The position numbers and the translations under genes were made by a program. DNA of 64,000 nucleotides from Actinomycetes bacterium (GTDB lineage: Bacteria > Actinomycetota > Actinomycetes > Actinomycetales > Microbacteriaceae), in the NCBI GenBank assembly GCA_023450335.1, contig JAEXHA010000152.1:1-64000 (forward strand), in the 5' to 3' direction. Shown one piece after another: positions 11,384 through 19,528 of the stretch; position 1 is the first letter of the stretch; the number at the start of each line of letters is the position of its first letter. The notes below the pieces were generated by a model. It had not been told where the DNA came from. It saw nothing but the letters and a program-made list of their open reading frames with translations, and did not search any database.

Positions 11384-12289
11384 ATGGTGAAGGCAGGAGA
11401 GCCGGTGGCGGGCAGCAAGCAGGGCACGACGGGGCCCGCACAGGGCGACACGCCGATCGGTCCCACCGGGCGTCCCTACCAGGGTTTCGCCACGCCGCCC
11501 AAGCTCGACGGGCACGGCCCCGCGCGCATCATCGCACTGTGCAACCAGAAGGGCGGCGTCGGCAAGACGACGACCACCATCAACCTCGCCGCCTCGCTCG
11601 CCCAATACGGACGCAAGGTGCTCGCGGTCGACTTCGACCCGCAGGGCGCGCTGTCGGCGGGCCTGGGCATCCCCACCCACGACATCCCCACGATCTACGA
11701 CCTGCTGCTGGACACCAAGCGCGACCCGCACGAGGTCATCGTGTCGACCGCCGTCGAGAACCTCGACGTGGTCCCGGCCAACATCGATCTGTCCGCCGCC
11801 GAGGTGCACCTGGTCAACGAGGTGGCCCGTGAGACGATCCTGTCGCGCGTGCTGTTGAAGGTGAAGGACGACTACGACGTCATTCTCATCGACTGCCAGC
11901 CGTCGCTGGGTCTGCTGACCGTCAACGCGCTCACCGCGAGCCACGGCGTGCTCATTCCGCTCGAGTGCGAGTTCTTCGCGCTGCGCGGTGTGGCGCTGCT
12001 GATCGAGACGATCGACAAGGTGCGCGATCGTCTCAACCCCGCCATCAAGCTCGACGGTGTGCTGGCCACGATGTACGACGCCCGCACCCTGCACTCGCGC
12101 GAGGTGCTCGAGCGGGTCGTCGACGCGTTCGGCGACGATGTGCTCGAGACGGTCATCGGCCGCACGGTCAAGTTCCCCGACGCGTCGGTGTCGGGGGTTC
12201 CGATCATCAAGTTCGCGCCCGAGCATGCAGCCGCCCAGGCCTACCTGCGACTGGCGCGGGAGCTGGTCGCACGTGGCGCTGTCGCCTGA
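11384..12289 (+). CDS. ParA/Soj-family ATPase of the scpAB locus
   Basis: The protein has 301 residues. A flexible N-terminus (1-45) is followed by the deviant Walker A KGGVGKTTT (56-64), the DFDPQGALSAGLG motif and the IIDCQPSLGLLTVNAL-type Walker B. This is a chromosomal ParA-like ATPase; the syntenic M. tuberculosis gene Rv1708 is a Soj/ParA-like second copy next to scpA, distinct from the parAB pair near oriC. The start could be ATG 11384 (AGAAGG 4 bases upstream) or GTG 11405 (AGGAG 5 bases upstream). It overlaps scpA by 17 bases. Confidence 0.9.
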   Translation: MVKAGEPVAGSKQGTTGPAQGDTPIGPTGRPYQGFATPPKLDGHGPARIIALCNQKGGVGKTTTTINLAASLAQYGRKVLAVDFDPQGALSAGLGIPTHDIPTIYDLLLDTKRDPHEVIVSTAVENLDVVPANIDLSAAEVHLVNEVARETILSRVLLKVKDDYDVILIDCQPSLGLLTVNALTASHGVLIPLECEFFALRGVALLIETIDKVRDRLNPAIKLDGVLATMYDARTLHSREVLERVVDAFGDDVLETVIGRTVKFPDASVSGVPIIKFAPEHAAAQAYLRLARELVARGAVA

Positions 12290-13163
12290 CGACGCAGCAT
12301 CGTCGCCGGAGGAGCCAGCCACGCTCGACGCTCCGGAGTCGGATGCGCCCGAGTCGGCGGGGACTGCGGATGCCGCCGCCCCGGCATCCACCTTCACCGT
12401 CACCTTCGAGGGCTTCGACGGCCCGTTCGACCTGCTGCTGAACCTCATCTCGCAGCACGAGATGGACATCACCGAGGTGTCGCTGAGCAAGGTCACCGAC
12501 GAGTTCATCGCCTACCTGCGCGGTCTCGACGATGCCGGTCTCGACCAAGCATCGGAGTTTCTCGTGGTGGCCGCGACCCTGCTCGACATGAAGGTCGCGG
12601 GGCTTTTGCCGCAGGGTGAGCTCGTCGACGCCGAGTCGGTGGCGCTGCTCGAGGCGCGCGACCTGCTGTTCGCGCGGCTGCTGCAGTACCGCGCGTTCAA
12701 AGAGGTCTCGGCCTGGTTCGCCCGCTGTCTCGAGCGCGAGGACCGCCGGCACGTGCGCGCCGTGCGCCTCGATGAGAAGTACTGTCGTGCGGTTCCCGAG
12801 CTGGTGTGGACGCTGTCGAAAGAGGACTTCGCCGCGCTCGCCGTGCTCGCGTTCACGCCGAAGGAGATCCCGCATGTCGGGCTCGACCACCTGCACGCGC
12901 CACTTGTGTCGATCCGCGAGCAGGCGGCCGTCGTGGTGACGCTGCTGCGGGATGCCGGGAGCCTCAACTTCCGTGAGCTGATCGCCGGTGTCGCGCAGCC
13001 CGGCATCGTCGTGGCACGGTTCCTCGCCGTGCTCGAGCTGTACCGTCACGCCGCGCTGTCGTTCGAACAGCTCGAGCCACTGGGCGAGCTGACCCTGCGC
13101 TGGACCGCCGAGCGGTGGTCGGAAGAGAACCTCGCGACCCTGGGAGCAGACTATGACCGATGA
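12273..13163 (+). CDS. scpA: Segregation and condensation protein A
   Basis: The protein has 296 residues. A Pro/Ala/Ser/Glu linker at 1-38 precedes the kleisin core, recognised by FTVTFEGFDGPFDLLLNLI and DITEVSLSKVTDEFIAYL. The C-terminal winged helix contains LELYRHAALSFEQ, which binds the SMC head. ScpA bridges SMC heads with ScpB in condensin. The GTG start at 12273 lies 10 bases after GGGAG, inside the parA 3' end. The linker contains an inverted pair GGATGCCG / CGGCATCC at 12366-12388. Confidence 0.93.
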   Translation: MALSPDDAASSPEEPATLDAPESDAPESAGTADAAAPASTFTVTFEGFDGPFDLLLNLISQHEMDITEVSLSKVTDEFIAYLRGLDDAGLDQASEFLVVAATLLDMKVAGLLPQGELVDAESVALLEARDLLFARLLQYRAFKEVSAWFARCLEREDRRHVRAVRLDEKYCRAVPELVWTLSKEDFAALAVLAFTPKEIPHVGLDHLHAPLVSIREQAAVVVTLLRDAGSLNFRELIAGVAQPGIVVARFLAVLELYRHAALSFEQLEPLGELTLRWTAERWSEENLATLGADYDR

Positions 13164-13785
13164 CGCCGTCGCACCCGCCGGCGACGCCGCACCCGCCGAA
13201 GAGGACGCGCCGCAGCGCTCGCACGAGCCGGTCGAGGTCGCACGCCGCCTCGAAGCGATTCTGCTCGTCGTCGACGAACCGCAGAGCCTCGTCGCCCTCG
13301 CGACTGCCGTCGGCGCCCCGGTACCGGCCGTGCGCCAGGCGGTCGAAGCGCTGGTCGCCGACTACGACGGTGAGACCGGAGGCCCGCGCCGCGGCTTCGA
13401 ACTGCGCGAGGTCGGCGGCGGCTGGCGCCTCTACGTGCGGGAGGAGCATGACGACCTCGTGACCGAGTTCGTGAACGCGCAGGCACCGTCGCGCCTGTCG
13501 CAGGCGGCACTGGAGACCCTCGCCGTCATCGCCTACAAACAGCCGGTGAGCCGCAGCCAGGTCGCGTCGATCCGCGCCGTGAACGTCGACTCGGTCGTGC
13601 GCACCCTCGTGGCGCGCGGCCTGATCACCGAGGCGTTCACCGATCCTGAGACCGGCGCCATCAACTACAAGACCACGGACGCGCTGCTGACCCACCTGGG
13701 CATCAACTCGCTCGAAGAGCTGCCGCACATCTCGCCGCTGCTTGACGACGGCGCCGACGGATTCGAAGGAGAGGCCCTGCCGTGA
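13153..13785 (+). CDS. scpB: Segregation and condensation protein B
   Basis: The protein has 210 residues. An acidic N-terminal extension (1-30) precedes two winged-helix domains. Diagnostic segments are VARRLEAILLVVDEPQS, LSQAALETLAVIAYKQPVSR and INYKTTDALLTHLGI. ScpB dimers bind ScpA and regulate the SMC complex. It overlaps scpA by 11 bases and rluB by 4 (GTGA), so the three are probably co-translated. Confidence 0.95.
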   Translation: MTDDAVAPAGDAAPAEEDAPQRSHEPVEVARRLEAILLVVDEPQSLVALATAVGAPVPAVRQAVEALVADYDGETGGPRRGFELREVGGGWRLYVREEHDDLVTEFVNAQAPSRLSQAALETLAVIAYKQPVSRSQVASIRAVNVDSVVRTLVARGLITEAFTDPETGAINYKTTDALLTHLGINSLEELPHISPLLDDGADGFEGEALP

Positions 13786-14552
13786 CCGACACCGAAGGCG
13801 TCCGGCTGCAGAAGGTGCTGGCGAACGCCGGTGTCGCGTCGCGGCGCGTCTGCGAGCAGTACATCGTCGAGGGGCGCGTGCGCGTCAACGGCACGGTCGT
13901 GACCGAGCTCGGCTCGCGTGTCGACCCGGCATCCGACCTGATCGACGTCGACGGCACGGCGATCCAGCTCGACCCGGGCAAACGTTACGTCATGCTCAAC
14001 AAGCCCACCGGCGTCGTCTCATCGATGAAGGACGAGCAGGGCCGCCCCGACCTGCGCCGCTTCACGAAGGACTGGGACGAGCGGCTCTACAACGTCGGCC
14101 GGCTCGACGCCGAGACGAGCGGCCTGCTCGTGCTCACCAACGACGGTGAACTCGCCCACGTGCTCGCGCACCCGTCGTTCGGGGTCACGAAGGTCTACAT
14201 CGCGAAGGTCGACGGCCGCGTCACCCCGCAGACGGTCGCGAAGCTCACCCGCGGGATCGACCTCGACGACGGGCCCATCGCCGCCGACAAGGCACGACTG
14301 CTCGACGGTTCGGGAGGCTCGGGTGGCTCGGGTGGCTCGGGTGGCTCGAGCCTGGTCGAACTCACCCTGCACTCGGGTCGCAACCGCATCGTGCGGCGCA
14401 TGATGGCCGCGGTCGGGCACCCCGTGCGCGAACTCGTCCGCCGCCAGTTCGGGCCGCTGCACCTGGGCACGCTCCCGGCGGGGAAGACCCGCGAGTTGAC
14501 CGCCGCCGAGCGCGGCGCGCTGCTGACGCTGTCGCGCACCGACTCCGCGTAG
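13782..14552 (+). CDS. rluB: Ribosomal large-subunit pseudouridine synthase B-type
   Basis: The protein has 256 residues. An N-terminal S4 domain (about 6-65) precedes the RsuA/RluB-family catalytic domain. The catalytic Asp is D109 in NVGRLDAETSGLLVLTNDG, and the C-terminal motif is HSGRNRIVRRMMAAVGHPV. It isomerises a uridine in the 23S peptidyl-transferase region (U2605 in E. coli). Residues 176-190 are a pure Gly/Ser stretch (GGS repeats) inserted just before the final catalytic strands, which is unusual. It starts with GTG, coupled to scpB. Confidence 0.93.
   Translation: MTDTEGVRLQKVLANAGVASRRVCEQYIVEGRVRVNGTVVTELGSRVDPASDLIDVDGTAIQLDPGKRYVMLNKPTGVVSSMKDEQGRPDLRRFTKDWDERLYNVGRLDAETSGLLVLTNDGELAHVLAHPSFGVTKVYIAKVDGRVTPQTVAKLTRGIDLDDGPIAADKARLLDGSGGSGGSGGSGGSSLVELTLHSGRNRIVRRMMAAVGHPVRELVRRQFGPLHLGTLPAGKTRELTAAERGALLTLSRTDSA
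14310..14348 (+). repeat. 9-bp GGS-coding microsatellite inside rluB
   Basis: About four tandem copies of TCGGGTGGC (first copy GGAGGC) encode a Gly-Gly-Ser linker in frame. Copy-number change would alter linker length without frameshift. Confidence 0.9.
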
Positions 14553-14734
14553 CCGACCGGGTGCGCCCCCGGAGTGGGTGTGGATGCCGGTGAGGCGGCG
14601 ACCGCGGTCTCGGAACACCCGGGGCGGGCATCGCCCAGGTGCGGCCACTAAACTGGTCGGCGGCGTGCCGCATTCGCGGGGCGTCCTGCGGATCCCGTCC
14701 CGGCGACCGCCCCGTCCCCGAGAGCGAGCCACCC
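14553..14734. other. Intergenic region upstream of tyrA
   Basis: These 182 bases carry no gene. They contain GTGGATGCCGGTG near 14580 and a -10-like TAAACT at 14649-14654, which would give tyrA a leader of about 75 bases. Confidence 0.45.
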
Positions 14735-15841
14735 GTGACCGAACCTTCCCGCGCCGCCCGCACCAGCGGTATGGTGCGTGTCGTCGGCGCCGGCCTGCTG
14801 GGGTCGAGCATCGGCCACGCTCTGGGCCAGCTCGGCGTGGACGTCGCGCTCGCCGATGCGTCGCCGTCGCAGCTGCGACTGGCCATCGACTACGGTGCCG
14901 GCCGCGCCGCCCGCGATGATGACCGGCCGGTGCTCATCGTCGTCGCCGTGCCGCCGGACGTCATCGCCGACGTCGTCGAACGCGAGCTGGCCGCCTACCC
15001 CGACGCCGTGGTCACCGACGTCGCCTCGGTCAAGCTCGACCCGCTCCACGCCCTGCGCGCCCGCGGCGTCGACCTCACCCACTACATCGGCTCGCACCCC
15101 ATGGCCGGACGTGAGCGCGGGGGAGCCATCGCCGCGCGCGCCGACCTGTTCGTCGGGCGGCCGTGGGTCGTGTGCCGTGACCACGAGACCCCGGCATCCG
15201 ATCTCGCCCTGGTCGAAGGGCTCGCTCTCGACCTGGGTGCGATGCCGCTGGAGATGACCCCCGAAGAGCACGACCGGTCGGTCGCCCTGGTCTCGCACGT
15301 GCCGCAGCTGGTCGCCTCGCTGCTGGCCGCCCGGCTCGTCGACGCCCCCGACGGGTCGCTGCGGCTCACCGGGCAGGGCCTGCGCGACACGACCCGCATC
15401 GCAGCATCCGCCCCCGAGATGTGGGTGCAGATCCTCGGCGCAAATGCCGAGCCGGTCGTGGACGTGCTCGACGCGCTGGCCGACGACCTGCGCGGCGTCT
15501 CATCCGCGTTGCGCGCGCCCGACAGCCCCGGTTCGCGGCGCCTGGTCGCCGACACGATCCGCCGCGGCAACGACGGCGTCGAACGCCTGCCCGGCAAGCA
15601 CGGTCAGAACCGGCGCTTCGAGAACATCGTGGTCATGATCGACGACACCCCCGGGCAGCTCGGGCGTCTCTTCAGCGAGCTCGGCGAGCTCGAGGTCAAC
15701 GTCGAGGACCTGCGGCTCGAGCACTCGCCGGGCGCGCAGTTCGGCCTGGCCGAGATCAGCGTCGTTCCGAACATCGTCCGCCACGCCGTCGACGGTCTCG
15801 AGGCCCGCGGCTGGAAGATTGCGAGCACCACCGTTGACTGA
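14735..15841 (+). CDS. tyrA: Prephenate dehydrogenase with C-terminal ACT domain
   Basis: The protein has 368 residues from GTG 14735. The Rossmann motif [10 protein letters not shown] begins near residue 17. [12 protein letters not shown] is the signature of prephenate dehydrogenases, and [15 protein letters not shown] marks the helical dimerisation domain. The C-terminus (about 295-368) is an ACT domain starting [16 protein letters not shown], likely the site of tyrosine feedback control. It makes 4-hydroxyphenylpyruvate for tyrosine. An in-frame extension to 14639 lacks a ribosome site. It overlaps cmk by 8 bases. Confidence 0.92.
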   Translation: MTEPSRAARTSGMVRVVGAGLLGSSIGHALGQLGVDVALADASPSQLRLAIDYGAGRAARDDDRPVLIVVAVPPDVIADVVERELAAYPDAVVTDVASVKLDPLHALRARGVDLTHYIGSHPMAGRERGGAIAARADLFVGRPWVVCRDHETPASDLALVEGLALDLGAMPLEMTPEEHDRSVALVSHVPQLVASLLAARLVDAPDGSLRLTGQGLRDTTRIAASAPEMWVQILGANAEPVVDVLDALADDLRGVSSALRAPDSPGSRRLVADTIRRGNDGVERLPGKHGQNRRFENIVVMIDDTPGQLGRLFSELGELEVNVEDLRLEHSPGAQFGLAEISVVPNIVRHAVDGLEARGWKIASTTVD

Positions 15842-16526
15842 TTCCTTCGAACCCGTCGCCATCGCCATCGACGGCCCCGCCGGCAGCGGCAAGTCGAGCG
15901 TGTCGAAGCAGGCCGCGCGCGCCCTCGGCTACGGGTACCTCGACACCGGCGCCGCCTACCGCGCCCTGGCCTGGCATGTGCTGCGCCGCGGCGCCGACAC
16001 GGCCGACGCGCCGGCGGTCATTGCGGCGACCGACGACTTCGACTACGCCATCTCGCTCGACCCCGACACCTACTGGGTGCGAGTGGGCGACACCGACGTC
16101 ACCGACGCGATCCGCGAACCGCGCGTCTCGGCCGCCGTCAGCGGCGTCGCCCGCGTGCCCGAGGTGCGCGAGGCCGTGAACGCGCTGTTCCGCAGCCTCG
16201 TGGCCGCCTCGCAGACGCCGGGGGTCATCGTCGAAGGCCGCGACATCACGACCGTCGTGCTGCCCGACGCCCCCGTGCGCATTCTGCTGACCGCCGCGCC
16301 CGAGGTGCGCGCCGCGCGCCGCAGTGCCGAACTGACGAGCGAGGATGCCGGGGCCGTGGCCGCCGCTCTGCACCAGCGCGACGCCTCCGACGCGAAGGTC
16401 GTCGACTTCCTCAACGCCGCACCCGGCGTGACCGTGGTGGATTCCACCGAACTCGATTTCGCCCAGACCGTGGACGCCGTCCTCGACGTCGTCCGGGCGG
16501 GGACAGGAGCGCACCGTGGCCGGTGA
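15834..16526 (+). CDS. cmk: Cytidylate kinase
   Basis: The protein has 230 residues, normal for Cmk. The P-loop is [14 protein letters not shown] (about 12-25). [13 protein letters not shown] and [12 protein letters not shown] are the CMP-binding motifs. It phosphorylates CMP/dCMP to the diphosphate. The start is uncertain: TTG 15834 overlaps the tyrA stop, and TTG 15819 is an upstream alternative. Neither has an ideal ribosome site, suggesting coupling to tyrA. It overlaps der by 11 bases, the usual cmk-der pair. Confidence 0.93.
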   Translation: MTDSFEPVAIAIDGPAGSGKSSVSKQAARALGYGYLDTGAAYRALAWHVLRRGADTADAPAVIAATDDFDYAISLDPDTYWVRVGDTDVTDAIREPRVSAAVSGVARVPEVREAVNALFRSLVAASQTPGVIVEGRDITTVVLPDAPVRILLTAAPEVRAARRSAELTSEDAGAVAAALHQRDASDAKVVDFLNAAPGVTVVDSTELDFAQTVDAVLDVVRAGTGAHRGR

Positions 16527-18039
16527 CGAAGAATACGAAGGCGGTCCCGACCGTCTTGAAGAGAAGCTCGCGGAGCTCGACGAGACCCTCGCCGAGCAGC
16601 GTGCGGCGGCGCTGCGCAGCTCGCTCGTCGACTACGAGCTCGACGACGACGACGCCGAGCTGCTGGCGGGTCTGACCGCCGGCGGCGAAGTCGTCGAGAT
16701 GCTGCCGGCGCTGCCGGTGGTCGCCATCGTCGGCCGCCCCAACGTCGGCAAGTCCGCGCTCGTGAACCGCATCCTCGGGCGCCGCGAGGCCGTCGTCGAA
16801 GACACCCCCGGCGTCACGCGCGACCGGGTCACCTACAAGGCCGAGTGGATGGACCGGCCGTTCACCCTCGTCGACACCGGCGGCTGGGAGCCCGACGCCC
16901 GCGGAATCGACCGCTCCGTCGCGCTGCAGGCCGAGATCGCCATCGACCTGTGCGACGTCGTGCTGTTCGTCGTCGACGCCATGGTCGGTGCCACCTCGAC
17001 CGACGAGCAGGTCGTGCGGTTGCTGCGCAAGAGTGGCAAGCCGGTGTTCCTCGTCGCCAACAAGATCGACGACGCGCGGCAGGAGCCCGAGGCCGCTGCG
17101 CTGTGGAACCTGGGGCTCGGCGAGCCGCACCCCGTCTCGGCGATCCACGGCCGTGGTGTGGCCGACCTGCTCGACGAGATCATGAAGGTGCTGCCGGCGG
17201 TCTCGGCTGTGGCCAAGCATGAGATCGGCGGCCCGCGCCGCGTCGCGATCCTCGGCCGTCCCAACGTCGGCAAGTCGTCGCTGCTCAACAAGGCCGCCGG
17301 CGAAGAGCGCGTCGTGGTCAACGACCTCGCCGGCACCACCCGCGACCCGGTCGACGAGATCGTCGAACTCGGCGGCAAGCTGTGGCGCCTGGTCGACACC
17401 GCCGGCATCCGTCGCCGGGTGCATCTGCAGCAGGGTGCCGACTTCTACGCGTCGCTGCGCACCTCGGCCGCGCTCGAGAAGGCCGAAGTCGCCGTGGTCG
17501 TGCTCGATGTCACCGAGTCGATCAGCGTGCAGGACCTCAACATCATCGACCTCGTGCTCGAATCGGGCCGCGCGCTCGTGCTCGCCTTCAACAAGTGGGA
17601 CCGGCTGAACGACGCCGACATGGACGGCGCCGACCGTCGTCGCTACCTCGAGCGTGAGATCGAGCAGGACCTCGCGCACGTCACCTGGGCGCCGCGCGTC
17701 AACCTGTCGGCCCGCACCGGCCGCCACCTCGACAAGCTCGTGCCGGCCCTCGAGACAGCACTCGAATCGTGGGATCAGCGCATCTCGACCGGCAAGTTCA
17801 ACGCCTTCCTGTCAGAGCTCGTCGCCGAGCACCCCCACCCGGTGCGCGGAGGCAAGCAGCCGCGCATCCTGTTCGGCACGCAGGCCTCGACGCGCCCGCC
17901 GACGTTCGTGCTGTTCACGACCGGGTTCCTCGACCCGGGCTACCGCCGGTTCATCCAGCGGCGCCTGCGCGAGCTGTTCGGTTTCGCCGGCACGCCCATC
18001 GTCACGAACATGCGGGTGCGCGAACGGCGCCAGCGGTAA
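16516..18039 (+). CDS. der: Ribosome biogenesis GTPase Der (EngA)
   Basis: The protein has 507 residues. An acidic N-terminal extension (1-68) of the actinobacterial type precedes two tandem GTPase domains. G1 motifs are [12 protein letters not shown] (about 75) and [12 protein letters not shown] (about 249). G4 motifs are NKID and NKWD. A C-terminal KH-like domain ends [10 protein letters not shown]. Der acts in 50S assembly. It starts with GTG inside cmk and ends the housekeeping block. Confidence 0.96.
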   Translation: MAGDEEYEGGPDRLEEKLAELDETLAEQRAAALRSSLVDYELDDDDAELLAGLTAGGEVVEMLPALPVVAIVGRPNVGKSALVNRILGRREAVVEDTPGVTRDRVTYKAEWMDRPFTLVDTGGWEPDARGIDRSVALQAEIAIDLCDVVLFVVDAMVGATSTDEQVVRLLRKSGKPVFLVANKIDDARQEPEAAALWNLGLGEPHPVSAIHGRGVADLLDEIMKVLPAVSAVAKHEIGGPRRVAILGRPNVGKSSLLNKAAGEERVVVNDLAGTTRDPVDEIVELGGKLWRLVDTAGIRRRVHLQQGADFYASLRTSAALEKAEVAVVVLDVTESISVQDLNIIDLVLESGRALVLAFNKWDRLNDADMDGADRRRYLEREIEQDLAHVTWAPRVNLSARTGRHLDKLVPALETALESWDQRISTGKFNAFLSELVAEHPHPVRGGKQPRILFGTQASTRPPTFVLFTTGFLDPGYRRFIQRRLRELFGFAGTPIVTNMRVRERRQR

Positions 18040-18085
18040 CGCGCGGCGCCAGGCTGAGGTGGATGCCGGTGTCGCGGCGTCCTGC

Positions 18086-18499
18086 TCACCCCTGGCGTGA
18101 GGGGCGCACCATCGCCGTCGCGTCGGGCTCGGTGAACCCGTACTGGCGATACAGCTCGTGCGCGTCACCGGTGAACAGCACCCAGCGCATGTCGCGGCCC
18201 GGGCCCGCGTCGATCATGCGCTCGACGATGCGCTTTCCGAGGCCTGCGCCGCGGTGGTCGTCGAGAACGAACACGTCGGCGAGGTACGCGAAGCCGATGC
18301 CGTCTGAGACCGCGCGGGCGAAACCCACCTGGGCGCCGGTGCCGGCGAGGTAGGCGCCCACCACCCGCCAGGCGCCGGCGATCTGCCCATCGATGTCGGC
18401 GCGGGTGCGCCACCGACCCCAGTACGCCGCGGTCGACAGCCACTGCCACACCACATCGGATTGGATGCGTGTCGGGTCGTCGTCGATCTCGTAGTCCAC
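18086..18499 (-). CDS. GNAT family N-acetyltransferase
   Basis: The protein has 137 residues from GTG 18499. GNAT motif A is clear in VFVLDDHRGAGLGKRIVERMI, and YRQYGFTEPDATAM closes the fold. The substrate is unknown. A longer open frame upstream (to 18772) runs through the 23-bp repeat array and was rejected as non-coding. It converges with der; a single GTGGATGCCGGTG lies in the 46-base gap and can pair weakly with GGCGTCC downstream. Confidence 0.85.
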   Translation of the reverse strand: MDYEIDDDPTRIQSDVVWQWLSTAAYWGRWRTRADIDGQIAGAWRVVGAYLAGTGAQVGFARAVSDGIGFAYLADVFVLDDHRGAGLGKRIVERMIDAGPGRDMRWVLFTGDAHELYRQYGFTEPDATAMVRPSRQG

Positions 18500-18568
18500 C
18501 GGGTCAGTCTGCCGCAGCGTGTCGGCGCGGCACGAGATCCACAGCGCGATGCGTGGCCTGCTCCGCGT

Positions 18569-18706
18569 GGTCCGATTCTCGCGGCCCGGGCGGTCCGACT
18601 GTCGTGGCCAGGGTGGTCCGACCGTCGTGGCCATGGTGGTCCGACTGTCGTGGCCAGGGTGGTCCGACTGTCGTGGCCCGGGTGGCCCGACCCTCGCCGT
18701 GCGGGT
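18569..18706. repeat. 23-bp intergenic tandem repeat, six units
   Basis: Units start at 18569, 18592, 18615, 18638, 18661 and 18684, an exact 23-bp period. The consensus is close to GGTCCGACTGTCGTGGCCAG plus GGT; the outer units are degenerate. Each unit has the inverted repeat CGAC-T-GTCG at its centre. The period is not a multiple of three and the array lies in the 291-base gap between nrdG and the GNAT gene, so it is non-coding. Confidence 0.9.
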
Positions 18707-18790
18707 GGTCGCGCACGGCGAGGGGGTCTGGGGTGTGGCGCCGGGTGCGGCGGGGGCGGCAGTCGGCGCCACGGGCCGATGACGGCGCTG

Positions 18791-19528
18791 TCAGCGGACG
18801 ATCACACGCTCGAACCGATCGGTCGGCACGCCCTCGAAGTCGACGCGGCGCCCGGGGGCGGTGACCCGCGGCATGACGTCGCGGGTGCCGGTGTCGCGGA
18901 ACCGCTGCAGCGCCCAGGTGCGCACTCCGGCATCCACCAGGCGCGTCGACAGCTCGGCGAGGCCGGCCTCGTCCACCGCGGCGGAATGCACGGTCGTGCG
19001 CACCTCGAGCCCCAGCGGCCGATCGGTGCCCTCGCGTCGTGCCTGCTCGGCGAGGACGAGCTCGAGGCTGCGCCAGGCACGGTCACTCGCCCCGGGCCGG
19101 CCGACCACCTCCTCGTAGCCGGTTGCGGTGGCCTTCATGTCGAACCCGATCCAATCCACGAGTGGCAGGAGCGCCGGCAGCCGGGCCGGGTAGGCGCCGC
19201 CGGTGTGCAGGCCGATGCCGAAGCCGAGGCCTCGCGCCGCCCGCACGGCCGCCAGCAGGGTGTGCTGCATGGTCGGTTCGCCGCCCGAGAAGACGACGCC
19301 GTCGAGCAGGCCCACGCGCCGGGTCAGGTGCGCCCACACGTCGTGCCAGGGCAGCGCGCCGGCGGCTCGCGGGTCGATCAATGCGGGGTTGTGGCAGTAG
19401 AAGCAGTCCCACGGGCATCCCTGCAGGAACACCGTGGTCACCAGCTTGTCGGGCCAGTCGACGCTCGACATGCACGACATCCCCGCGACTTTCAGATCGA
19501 TCGCCTCGCCGGCGCGCTGCGCGGTCAT
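18791..19528 (-). CDS. nrdG: Anaerobic ribonucleotide reductase activating protein
   Basis: The protein has 245 residues. The radical-SAM cluster motif is CPWDCFYCHNP (CxxxCxxC), and GGEPT lies in VVFSGGEPTMQ. This activase uses SAM and a 4Fe-4S cluster to install the glycyl radical on NrdD. The ATG at 19528 overlaps the nrdD stop (ATGA); an upstream extension lies within nrdD. It is longer than minimal NrdG proteins (about 155) and closer to the PflA-like anaerobic activases often paired with NrdD in high-GC bacteria. Confidence 0.93.
   Translation of the reverse strand: MTAQRAGEAIDLKVAGMSCMSSVDWPDKLVTTVFLQGCPWDCFYCHNPALIDPRAAGALPWHDVWAHLTRRVGLLDGVVFSGGEPTMQHTLLAAVRAARGLGFGIGLHTGGAYPARLPALLPLVDWIGFDMKATATGYEEVVGRPGASDRAWRSLELVLAEQARREGTDRPLGLEVRTTVHSAAVDEAGLAELSTRLVDAGVRTWALQRFRDTGTRDVMPRVTAPGRRVDFEGVPTDRFERVIVR

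Noticed and set aside
18569..18706. CRISPR array
   Set aside because: The 23-bp units are directly contiguous with no variable spacers and no cas genes nearby.
18499..18772. N-terminal extension of the GNAT gene through the 23-bp repeats
   Set aside because: The extension is a translation of the non-coding array (period not a multiple of three) and lies outside the GNAT fold; GTG 18499 gives a normal length.
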